Shown here: piece after piece, positions 45,442 to 52,380 of the stretch
How positions within the stretch are numbered: the stretch's first letter is position 1
Layout: every line of letters begins with the position of its first letter
Origin: Verrucomicrobiota bacterium JB022
GTDB lineage: Bacteria > Verrucomicrobiota > Verrucomicrobiia > Opitutales > Oceanipulchritudinaceae
Assembly: GCA_030673845.1 (NCBI GenBank)
Contig: JAUTCQ010000021.1
Span: 62,001-126,000 of the forward strand
Direction: 5' to 3'
Length of the DNA: 64,000 nt
Notes under the pieces: generated by a model
Database searches by the model: none
The model's input: the letters and a program-made list of their open reading frames with translations, nothing else
Told to the model about the DNA's origin: nothing
Translations under genes and position numbers: made by a program

Positions 45442-46386
45442 ATGAAGGAACGCTACACCCTCGTAATCCTCGCTGCCGGGATGGGCAGCCGCTTCGGCGG
45501 CTTGAAACAGCTCCATGCACTCGGGCCCGACGACTCCACCTTGCTGGACTATTCGCTCTTCGACGCCCAGCGCGCTGGCTTTACGGACTTCGTGTTCGTC
45601 ATCCGCCCGGAGCTGGAGGAGGACTTCGAGCGGCAGGTAGCGAGCCGTTTCGGCAATCGCCTGAAGTATTGCTACGCCTACCAAAAGGCGGACGAGCTGC
45701 CCGTAGAACTGGCGAACCAGCCAGAGCGGACCAAGCCGTGGGGCACCGGACACGCCTTGTGGGCGGCCCGTGCCGTGGTGGACCGCCCTTTCGGCCTGAT
45801 CAATGCCGACGATTTTTACGGCAAGGGCGCCTACCAGACGCTGATCAAGGGCCTCAAAGAGGCCGAAGCCAAAGCGGGCGAGGTCGACCAGGCGGTCCTG
45901 GTCTCCTATCCGCTCAATCACACTCTTTCTCCCCACGGCCCGGTATCTCGCGGCGTATGCGTGGTTAACAACGGCAGTCTGCAACAGCTGACCGAGTTTA
46001 CCAAAATCGAGCGGCAAGGGGACGACCGCATTATGGGTCAGTGCGAGGGCGACGAGCAGGAGCTGGCGCCCAGCACGCCCGTATCGCTCAACTGTTTCGG
46101 CTTTACCCCCCGTTTCTTCGATCTCTTGCAGGATGAGCTGAAGACATTCTTGCAGACGCCCGACCGCGATCTGTCCAAAGGTGAATTTTATCTACCCTCG
46201 GCCGTGATGGCCGGCGTAAAGCAGGGCAAGCTGGAGGTGGCCGTCCCATCGACCGATTCGCCATGGTTTGGCATGACCTACCGGGAAGACCTCCCGCAGG
46301 TGCAGGCCAAGCTTAATGAATTAATTGCGCAAGGTGTCTACCCGTCCGAATTATGGGGACGGGAAGCGCATCCGGGCATTGAATAG
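45442..46386 (+). CDS. Nucleotidyltransferase-family protein
   Basis: A 314-residue GT-A-like nucleotidyltransferase. The N-terminal signature LVILAAGMGSRFGGLKQLHA binds the NTP and DRPFGLINADDFYGKGAYQT holds the metal-binding aspartates. Such enzymes activate sugar-1-phosphates, though this subgroup is usually annotated only as NTP transferase and sometimes sits beside kinases for unusual sugars. It is the last gene of the operon. Its stop lies 9 bp from the convergent amidotransferase gene and no clear terminator separates them. Confidence 0.8.
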   Translation: MKERYTLVILAAGMGSRFGGLKQLHALGPDDSTLLDYSLFDAQRAGFTDFVFVIRPELEEDFERQVASRFGNRLKYCYAYQKADELPVELANQPERTKPWGTGHALWAARAVVDRPFGLINADDFYGKGAYQTLIKGLKEAEAKAGEVDQAVLVSYPLNHTLSPHGPVSRGVCVVNNGSLQQLTEFTKIERQGDDRIMGQCEGDEQELAPSTPVSLNCFGFTPRFFDLLQDELKTFLQTPDRDLSKGEFYLPSAVMAGVKQGKLEVAVPSTDSPWFGMTYREDLPQVQAKLNELIAQGVYPSELWGREAHPGIE

Positions 46387-46395
46387 GCTTGCAGC

Positions 46396-47091
46396 TTACT
46401 GCGCCTGGCTCGCCAAATCGTCCAGCAGTGCGAAAAGCAACGGCTGCGTCTGGACGCATTGGATGGCGCAGTTGGTAATTTGAGCCTGTGTCTGGCCCCA
46501 AACGCCCGCCTGCACGTCTTGCGGGCATTCTGCGCAAAGGGCCTCTACTCCTGCAGGAGTCGCTTCCAGATGAAACTGGAGGCCGAGCACGCGATCTTGC
46601 CACCGGTAGGCCTGGTGGGAGAAATCAGGCGTAGAAGCCAACACGATCGCTTCGGGCGGCAATTCAAAGGTGTCGTGGTGCCAATGCAGCGGCGTAATGC
46701 CTGCCTGCCATGCTACGCGGTCTTCACGAGCGGCCGGCGTCAGCATGAGCGGCGCCCAGCCCACTTCCATCACAGGGCCGCGAAAGACTCTCTGGCCGAG
46801 GCAAGAAGCAATCAATTGCGCACCCAGGCAAATCCCGGCTACAGGGACTTGAGTTTGATGGAGCAAATGGCGAAGCAGCTTTTTCTCATCCGTCATCCAC
46901 GGATAATCTGCCTCGTCATTCACCCCCATCGAGCCGCCGAGCACGATCAACATCCGGATCTCATCGGCGGCGGGCACCGTCTGGCCCGCATAGAGGTGAG
47001 TCACCTTAAGCTGGTGCCCCCGGGCTTCGGCCCAGCTCGCAATCGAGCCAGGAGCTTCAAACGGCAAGTGCTGCAAGACATGGACTTCCAT
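46396..47091 (-). CDS. Class-I glutamine amidotransferase-like protein
   Basis: A 231-residue GATase of the type related to GMP synthase amidotransferase domains (YfeJ-like). The nucleophile elbow VAGICLGAQLIASCLG gives Cys88, and GLQFHLEATP gives the His174/Glu176 pair, so the triad is complete. VLGGSMGVNDEADYPWMTDE is also characteristic. It is a stand-alone amidase-type domain; its substrate is unknown, with glutathione- or glutamine-related compounds being possibilities. It converges with the exopolysaccharide operon. Confidence 0.82.
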   Translation of the reverse strand: MEVHVLQHLPFEAPGSIASWAEARGHQLKVTHLYAGQTVPAADEIRMLIVLGGSMGVNDEADYPWMTDEKKLLRHLLHQTQVPVAGICLGAQLIASCLGQRVFRGPVMEVGWAPLMLTPAAREDRVAWQAGITPLHWHHDTFELPPEAIVLASTPDFSHQAYRWQDRVLGLQFHLEATPAGVEALCAECPQDVQAGVWGQTQAQITNCAIQCVQTQPLLFALLDDLASQAQ

Positions 47092-47118
47092 GCCTTCAGG
47101 AACTAAACGGAAAATACG

Positions 47119-47289
47119 TCATCCGCGAGTGGGATGCGTCGATTTTTGATGCGCTTGGGCGGCGTGTTCAGCGGCCCGCACTTGGCGGTTTTGTTGTTCG
47201 CGGTCCAGCTCGCGTCCTTTCCAGAGGAACCAGAAGAGGCCTCCCAGGATGACGACGACGACCGCCACGACCATAATATATTCCAACAT
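47119..47289 (-). CDS. Small single-pass membrane protein
   Basis: A 56-residue gene, missed if only longer frames are considered. The translation has a strongly hydrophobic N-terminal helix (MLEYIMVVAVVVVILGGLFW, continuing FLW) followed by a polar tail with KGRELDREQQNRQVRAAEHA. The layout (Met-Leu-x-Tyr-Ile start, one helix, cytoplasmic charged tail) resembles the small protein at 47904-48113, so both look real. A longer frame on the opposite strand here has no such features. It lies between the amidotransferase and the DUF892 gene on the same strand. Confidence 0.6.
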   Translation of the reverse strand: MLEYIMVVAVVVVILGGLFWFLWKGRELDREQQNRQVRAAEHAAQAHQKSTHPTRG

Positions 47290-47360
47290 AGCGGTTTCCG
47301 GTATGGGTTACAAAAAGGGCCGCAACCCGAAGGCTACGACCCGTGCATGAAAGAGTCGCC

Positions 47361-47867
47361 TTAGCGCTTGGCGGCGGCCTCGTTCAGGCCCTTGGAGAAC
47401 ATACCACCCTCGGCCAGCTTGGTCAGCTTGCTATCGGCAGCGCTTTCTTCCTTTTCGGACTTTTCGAGCAGGTCGACGGCTTCTTTTTCGCCGAGGATCT
47501 TGCCAAAGGTCTTGGTGGCGCCATAAGCGGCGATCTCGTAGTGCTCCACGCGGTTGGCGGCAGCGATGAGCGCGGCATCCTTGACTTCAGGGTTGCCGAG
47601 CTCACGAATCGCTTCTTCGCCTTCGCGGATCAGTCCCTTCATCGCCTCGCAGGTATGGCCGTCCGGGCGCTGGTTGAGCTGAGAAAAGATCTTGAGGAGA
47701 CGATCCGCCTGGTTGCGGGTCTCATCGAGGTGCTCGCGGAAAGCCTTTTTCAAGTCCTGATTTGAGGCGGCGGCCTCCATCTTCGGCAACGCTTCGATCA
47801 GTTGCGTCTCGGCGCTATAAAGGTCTCGGAGTTGTTCGAGGTAGAGATCGTGTAGGGTATTCAACAT
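47361..47867 (-). CDS. DUF892 ferritin-like protein (YciE/YciF type)
   Basis: A 168-residue all-alpha protein. LHDLYLEQLRDLYSAETQLI at the N-terminus, REHLDETRNQADRLLKIF and RVEHYEIAAYGATKTF carry the Glu and His residues that form a diiron-type site in this ferritin-like family. E. coli YciE and YciF are induced by stress, and relatives are common in general-stress regulons. It is flanked on both sides by tiny membrane proteins on the same strand. The function is uncertain beyond the fold. Confidence 0.88.
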   Translation of the reverse strand: MLNTLHDLYLEQLRDLYSAETQLIEALPKMEAAASNQDLKKAFREHLDETRNQADRLLKIFSQLNQRPDGHTCEAMKGLIREGEEAIRELGNPEVKDAALIAAANRVEHYEIAAYGATKTFGKILGEKEAVDLLEKSEKEESAADSKLTKLAEGGMFSKGLNEAAAKR

Positions 47868-47903
47868 TGTCTTGTCCGGTTGAGGTTCTGTGTCTGTGAA
47901 AAA

Positions 47904-48113
47904 TTAGTGGGAGGTGCGCGGGCGGTTAATGCTGTTGACCGGGCCGGGTTGCGGCTCTTCGGCGACAGGTTCGCTGCGCGAGGTGCCGGCGCGTTCGTCT
48001 GGGCGGAGGCGCTTGGCGTCGTTCAGGCCCTGATTTTTCGCCGGGCCGCGAATGGCAAAGGCGAGCACGATCAGGAGCACGACACCGATGATGGCAAAAA
48101 TATATCCAAGCAT
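47904..48113 (-). CDS. Small single-pass membrane protein
   Basis: A 69-residue protein with one N-terminal membrane helix (MLGYIFAIIGVVLLIVLAFA) followed by a polar, Pro- and Arg-rich tail of about 48 residues. It is upstream of the DUF892 gene with 36 bp between and has the same design as the 56-residue protein downstream. The family is not recognised. It is probably cotranscribed with the DUF892 gene and may anchor or localise it, which is inference. Confidence 0.65.
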   Translation of the reverse strand: MLGYIFAIIGVVLLIVLAFAIRGPAKNQGLNDAKRLRPDERAGTSRSEPVAEEPQPGPVNSINRPRTSH

Positions 48114-48180
48114 GGCTCTGATGGGTTGATGTTTGCCAAACCTTTTTGCATACGCCGTTCCAAACCGGCATAAAAATCAT

Positions 48181-48211
48181 GAAAGCCGCCCCGAAACGCA
48201 TCGGGACGGCT
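48181..48211 (-). terminator. Terminator of the Asn/Gln-rich secreted protein gene
   Basis: On the minus strand AGCCGTCCCGA pairs with TCGGGGCGGCT (11 bp with one G-T wobble) around a 6-nt loop and is followed by TTTCATGATTTTT, a broken U-tract. It lies 31 bp past the stop of the gene at 48243, so it separates that gene from the downstream small-protein cluster. Confidence 0.7.
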
Positions 48212-48242
48212 TACCAAGCATCTGCTAATCAAGCATTAAGCT

Positions 48243-49952
48243 TTAGGAAGAAGACTTGACGGTTTCGCCTTCCACACGAATGCGTTGAGCTTGAACGATG
48301 CTACGGTCTCCCCATTGCTGACGCTCACCGCTGATCATAACACGGTCGTCACGTTGCAAATCGAGATCCGAGAGGGAGGTGTCGGAGCCGAGGTTGATGA
48401 GGGCGCTTTCACCATTCTGGAGGCGAATGCGGACCAGCGTTTGCTCCTCGGAATCCTGGCCACTACGGTTCAACGTCACCCGGCGAAAGTCTTCGACCCG
48501 GCCGCGGAGCGTCACCTGATCCATCTGGTCGCCAGAGCTGCTGTTCTGGCCGTAGCGATTTTGATTGCTGCGATCTCGCGAGGTGGACGCGGTGGTGTCG
48601 CGGTCCTCATTCTGCATGGCACGCATGCGAGAAGCCGTCCGGTTCTGGGAGTTGAAGTTGGTCGCGTTGCGCTGATCCTTGCTGTCGCTCCACTGCCCGT
48701 CAGCCGAGTCGTAGGTGTAGGAAGTCACCGATTGATTCTGGCTGCTGCGATCCGAACGATTCTGGTTTTGGCTACGGTTTTGATCGCGGTTGCCTTGTTC
48801 CCAGCTGCCCTCACTCGAATTGTAGGTGTAGGACTGATTGGACTGGCCGGAACTGCGGTTACTCGCTTGCTGATTACGGCTCTCATTGCGGTCGCGGCTG
48901 CTTTGCTCCCAGTTCCGCTGGTTGGAGTCGTACGAATAGGTATCGTTGTAGCGGTCCGAGCTGTTGGAAGCCTGCTGATTGCGGTTCCAGTTACTGCGGT
49001 TCTGGTTGGAACTTTCAGAACGGTTGCGGTCTTCCGGGTTATAGGAAGAAGTCGACTGCTTCCAGTCGGAGTTCTGCGAACTGCCGTTCCGATTACCTTG
49101 GCGGTTACGGTCGGAATGGCTCTGGTTCACGCTTTCGCGTCGAATGGCGCGGTTGACGTCTACCGTCTGGTTGTTGACGCGCAGTTTCTGAGCAATGAAG
49201 ACAGGCTGGTTGTCGATCTGGCCGACGGTGCCTTTCAGCTGGACCTGGTCCCCTTGTTCAAGGTTGAGATCTTGCAGATCGTTCGAGCGACCGAGACTGA
49301 CGACCGTATTGCGACCGTCGTCGAGGCGCAGCTTGACGACCGTAAACTGGTCGGAATCGCCCTCTTGGGTCTGCAGCTCCATTTGGCGAAAGCCTTGAAT
49401 CTCGCCTTGGATTTGCTTGCTCTTCGTCTTCTGCTTGTCTTCCGCCTGAGAAGCCTGGTTGCGGTTTCCCTGGCTACGATCGTTGCTCCGCATGTTCCGG
49501 GAATCCTGCTGTCGCTGGCGATCGGTGCTCGTAAAGGTATAGATCACATATTCCGCCTCGTAATTCGAGCGGGCTCGATCTTGGCGGTTATTGTTTTGAT
49601 CGCGTGTACCTTGGCGCTCCCATTGATCGGAGCTGTCGTTCCGATTGTAATAGTAGTCGCCATCGTAGCCTACATTATTATTGGAGGCCATATTATTGCT
49701 CCAGGAATCGTCGTTCCAATAGCGACCATAGTCGGATTGGTTCAACTCCTGAAATTCATCATCAAACCAGTCAGTGGGGTCATACCATTCTTCCTGGCTC
49801 CAGCCTTCATCGGTATATTCCCAATCGCCGTTCTGGGCGAAGATTGCGCTTGGAGTAATCAAGAGGCCAAGCGTAGTGGCAGCGAGCAGCGCGGAAAGCG
49901 GCTTACGGGCGTGGCGTCGGAGGCTTTGGGTGGTTTTCTGGTTGTTCATCAT
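48243..49952 (-). CDS. Secreted Asn/Gln/Ser/Arg-rich repeat protein with two OB-like modules
   Basis: A 569-residue protein with a signal peptide (LSALLAATTLGLLITPSAIFA, cleaved before QNGDWEY). An acidic, aromatic N-terminal part is followed by an OB-like module (about 180-265, IQGEIQGFRQMEL...VNNQTV), a disordered Asn/Gln/Ser/Arg-rich region and a second OB-like module (about 480-565, LRGRVEDFRRVTL...VEGETV). The two modules share (V/L)(K/R)(L/I)RL(D/Q)(D/N)G and DL(N/D)L(E/Q)(Q/R)(G/D)D. The disordered part holds a motif Y-x-Y-(D/N)-S-x4-W repeated three times plus a divergent copy near residue 100. The family is unknown. It may act in the matrix or envelope. MMNN offers two adjacent ATG starts. 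Confidence 0.75.
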   Translation of the reverse strand: MMNNQKTTQSLRRHARKPLSALLAATTLGLLITPSAIFAQNGDWEYTDEGWSQEEWYDPTDWFDDEFQELNQSDYGRYWNDDSWSNNMASNNNVGYDGDYYYNRNDSSDQWERQGTRDQNNNRQDRARSNYEAEYVIYTFTSTDRQRQQDSRNMRSNDRSQGNRNQASQAEDKQKTKSKQIQGEIQGFRQMELQTQEGDSDQFTVVKLRLDDGRNTVVSLGRSNDLQDLNLEQGDQVQLKGTVGQIDNQPVFIAQKLRVNNQTVDVNRAIRRESVNQSHSDRNRQGNRNGSSQNSDWKQSTSSYNPEDRNRSESSNQNRSNWNRNQQASNSSDRYNDTYSYDSNQRNWEQSSRDRNESRNQQASNRSSGQSNQSYTYNSSEGSWEQGNRDQNRSQNQNRSDRSSQNQSVTSYTYDSADGQWSDSKDQRNATNFNSQNRTASRMRAMQNEDRDTTASTSRDRSNQNRYGQNSSSGDQMDQVTLRGRVEDFRRVTLNRSGQDSEEQTLVRIRLQNGESALINLGSDTSLSDLDLQRDDRVMISGERQQWGDRSIVQAQRIRVEGETVKSSS

Positions 49953-50239
49953 AATTTTATTTTCAGTGGGTTTATTTTCTGTTTCCAGACGCCTTTCACT
50001 TGCGCAATGCCCATACCAATAACGCTTACATCTTTGCTTTCTTACTCCTGTTCAGGGAAATAAAGAATCTGTCGTCACATATGCTGATTGAGGCCCATCC
50101 GAGCCTTTGCGATTCGCTAACTTTCGCGGTGCAAACTGAGATGCACGCCTTCATGAGGGTAATTCTTCGAAAGCTTCATCTTCATCATTATTTTTCGTCC
50201 AACGGTCTTTTCTGGCACTTTTGGTGCATGTAGGGAGGC
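49953..50239 (+). promoter_or_regulatory. Divergent gap between the secreted repeat protein and the SDR gene
   Basis: A 287-bp AT-richer stretch between two divergent genes. It must hold both promoters. A TGGCAC-N5-GTGCA sequence at 50213-50228 resembles a sigma-54 site with correct GG-N10-GC spacing, but the predicted transcript would start at or next to the ATG at 50240. AGGGAGG lies just 1 bp before that ATG, unusually close. No coding sequence is convincing here. Confidence 0.4.
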
Positions 50240-51091
50240 ATGTCGAATACCTTACCTCCTCAACATCAAGACAAGCAGCCCGGGCATGAGGCCCAGATGA
50301 CTCCCGCACCTCAGGTGCGACAAGCAGCTTCGCCTGCCGCAGGACGCTTGAAGGGTAAACGCGCCCTGATCAGCGGGGGCGACAGCGGGATCGGGGCTGC
50401 CGTAGCCGCCGCCTTCGCGCGCGAGGGCGCAAGCGTGGCCATACTCTACCTCGATGAGAGCGACGATGCCGAGCGTACGATGAAGGCGATCGAGGCCGCC
50501 GGACAGCGCTCGCTGGCCTTGGCGGGCGATATTGGAGATCGCGCTTTTTGCCGAGAGGCCGTGCAGAAAGTCGTCGAGACGTTCGGCGGGCTCGACATCC
50601 TCGTGAACAATGCAGGCGAGCAACACGTATGCACCAAAGTTGATGACATCGACCTCGATACGGTCGAGCGCACCTTTCGCACGAACGTTTTCGGGGCTTT
50701 TGCGCTGACGAAGTACGCCCTGCCCCACTTGCCGGAAGGTGGAGCCATCATCAATACCACCTCCGTCACCGCGTACCGGGGTAGCGGGGGGTTGGTAGAC
50801 TATTCCTCGACCAAGGGCGCGCTCGTTTCCTTTACCCGCTCGCTGGCCACGCAGCTGGCCGAGCGCAAGATCCGCGTCAATGCCGTCGCCCCCGGCCCGG
50901 TCTGGACGCCTCTGATCCCTGCGTCTTTCAACGAAGACAAGGTCAAGGAGTTTGGGAGCGACAACCTTATGCAGCGTCCGGGGCAGCCCAACGAGCTGGC
51001 TGCTTCCTACGTCTTTCTGGCGTCCAGCGATTCCAGTTTTTACACCGGCCAAGTCCTCCATCCGAACGGGGGAGAGATTGTAAACACCTAA
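50240..51091 (+). CDS. SDR-family oxidoreductase (YghA/YdaD type)
   Basis: A 283-residue classical SDR with an N-terminal extension (PPQHQDKQPGHEAQMTPAPQ) that is conserved in the YghA group and supports the start at 50240. RALISGGDSGIGAAVAAAFA binds NAD(P), LVNNAGEQ is present, and the catalytic set is Ser in NTTSVTAY with Tyr and Lys in VDYSSTKGAL. Relatives are general-stress proteins with broad aldehyde or sugar alcohol activity. The gene is the first of the plus-strand accessory cluster, separated from the next by 165 bp. Confidence 0.85.
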   Translation: MSNTLPPQHQDKQPGHEAQMTPAPQVRQAASPAAGRLKGKRALISGGDSGIGAAVAAAFAREGASVAILYLDESDDAERTMKAIEAAGQRSLALAGDIGDRAFCREAVQKVVETFGGLDILVNNAGEQHVCTKVDDIDLDTVERTFRTNVFGAFALTKYALPHLPEGGAIINTTSVTAYRGSGGLVDYSSTKGALVSFTRSLATQLAERKIRVNAVAPGPVWTPLIPASFNEDKVKEFGSDNLMQRPGQPNELAASYVFLASSDSSFYTGQVLHPNGGEIVNT

Positions 51092-51256
51092 ATCCGTGAG
51101 CTGCAACTGCCCATGCCATTCCGCCATGCACGGTGCACGGGCGGATGCAGCCTCCCCCTGCAGCAGAAGAAGCCTAAATTGTAAGAGCGGGTATCCCAAC
51201 GGTTTAACAAAATCCACCTTATGATTGGCATCAGGCGTGCGCAGCCCCACTCACCC
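51092..51256 (+). other. Intergenic stretch before the accessory sugar-epimerase gene
   Basis: This 165-bp gap carries several TGCA-containing inverted repeats (for example CCGCC-ATGCAC-GG-TGCAC-GGGCGG around 51120-51145) but no T-tract, so it is not a clear terminator. It probably holds the promoter of the sugar-modification genes that follow. No coding sequence is seen. Confidence 0.35.
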
Positions 51257-52378
51257 ATGAAACAACGACACATCCTGATTACGGGCGGAGCTGGTTTTAT
51301 CGGTTCGCATCTCGCTACCGAGCTTCTGACCCAAGGGCATCGTGTCCGGGTCATGGACTCGCTGGAGGCACAGGTGCATGGCGATACCCCGTCGGTTCCC
51401 GGCTACCTGCATCCTAACGTGGAATTTTTCCGCGGCGATCTCCGAAACAAGGGAGAGCTGCAGGAAGCCCTCGCTGGGATCGATACCGTCTACCACTTTG
51501 CCGCCGCCGTGGGCGTTGGCCAAAGCATGTATGAAGTCGACCGTTACACCGCGATCAATAACCAAGGCACCGCTAATCTGCTGCAATGCCTGATCGAACG
51601 CCCGGTCCAGCGCCTGTTGGTGGCCTCCAGTATGAGCGTTTATGGCGAGGGGCTTTACCGCCAGCCCGGCGGTGAGGTGTGCAGCGTGCCCGAGCGCAGT
51701 CTGGAGCAACTGAAGCAGGCCCAGTGGGAAGTGCGCAACGAAGACGACCAGCTACTGGAGCCGGTGCCGACGCCAGAGAGCAAGCAGCCCCTGCCCTCGT
51801 CGATTTACGCCTTGGGCAAGCTCGACCAGGAGCGCATGTGCCTGATCGTGGGCAAAGCTTACAACATCCCCACGACCGCTTTTCGCTTTTTCAACGTGTA
51901 TGGGCCCCATCAGGCCCTTTCCAACCCCTACACGGGTGTCATCGCGATTTTCGCCTCGCGCTATCTCAACGGCAAGCAGCCCCAGATATTTGAAGACGGC
52001 CAACAACAGCGCGACTTTGTGCATGTGAAGGATGTCGCGCGTTGCTGCCGTCTGGCGCTGGACAACGAGCGCGCCCATAACGAGGTCTTCAATGTGGGCA
52101 GTGGCCAGCCCATCACGATTGAAAAGCTGACACAGCGCCTGGCTGAAGCCATGGGCCGCAGCTACCTGGGCTACGAGACCACCGGCAAGTATCGCGTGGG
52201 CGACATCCGCCACTGCTTCGCCGATATCTCCAAGGCTCGGGATATCCTGGGCTACACGCCCGAAGTGCGTCTTGAAGATGGCATGCGTGAACTGGCCCAA
52301 TGGCTGGAAGGCGAGATCGCCACCGACCATACGGAGGCCGCCCGCTCCGAACTGACTCAACGTGGACTGACCCTTTAG
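51257..52378 (+). CDS. NAD-dependent sugar epimerase/dehydratase
   Basis: A 373-residue extended SDR. The start at MKQRHILITGGAGFIGSH is preferred over an in-frame ATG at 51221. NAD binding is by TGGAGFIGSHLATEL, the active site has Ser in VASSMSVYGEG and Tyr/Lys in SIYALGKLDQE, and RFFNVYGPHQALSNPYTGVI binds the nucleotide sugar. It resembles dTDP-L-rhamnose 4-epimerase and UDP-glucose 4-epimerase types; the exact reaction cannot be read off. Its stop lies 2 bp before the glycosidase-epimerase fusion gene, so the two are likely coupled. Confidence 0.82.
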   Translation: MKQRHILITGGAGFIGSHLATELLTQGHRVRVMDSLEAQVHGDTPSVPGYLHPNVEFFRGDLRNKGELQEALAGIDTVYHFAAAVGVGQSMYEVDRYTAINNQGTANLLQCLIERPVQRLLVASSMSVYGEGLYRQPGGEVCSVPERSLEQLKQAQWEVRNEDDQLLEPVPTPESKQPLPSSIYALGKLDQERMCLIVGKAYNIPTTAFRFFNVYGPHQALSNPYTGVIAIFASRYLNGKQPQIFEDGQQQRDFVHVKDVARCCRLALDNERAHNEVFNVGSGQPITIEKLTQRLAEAMGRSYLGYETTGKYRVGDIRHCFADISKARDILGYTPEVRLEDGMRELAQWLEGEIATDHTEAARSELTQRGLTL

Positions 52379-52380
52379 CC

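Noticed and set aside
47134-47364. Plus-strand 76-codon frame opposite the 56-residue membrane protein
   Set aside because: Its translation is low-complexity acidic sequence without a recognisable feature, whereas the minus-strand frame has a clean membrane helix and resembles the neighbouring small protein.
48285-50063. Long plus-strand frame (592 codons) opposite the secreted repeat protein
   Set aside because: It is the reverse of a biased, repeat-rich gene; its predicted product is hydrophobic but shows no family signature, while the minus-strand frame has a signal peptide, repeats and a terminator.
50213-50228. TGGCAC-N5-GTGCA sequence resembling a sigma-54 promoter before the SDR gene
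   Set aside because: The GG-N10-GC spacing is correct, but the predicted transcript would start at or next to the ATG at 50240 and leave no leader. The N-terminus from that ATG is conserved in the YghA family, so the site cannot serve that start unless translation is leaderless.
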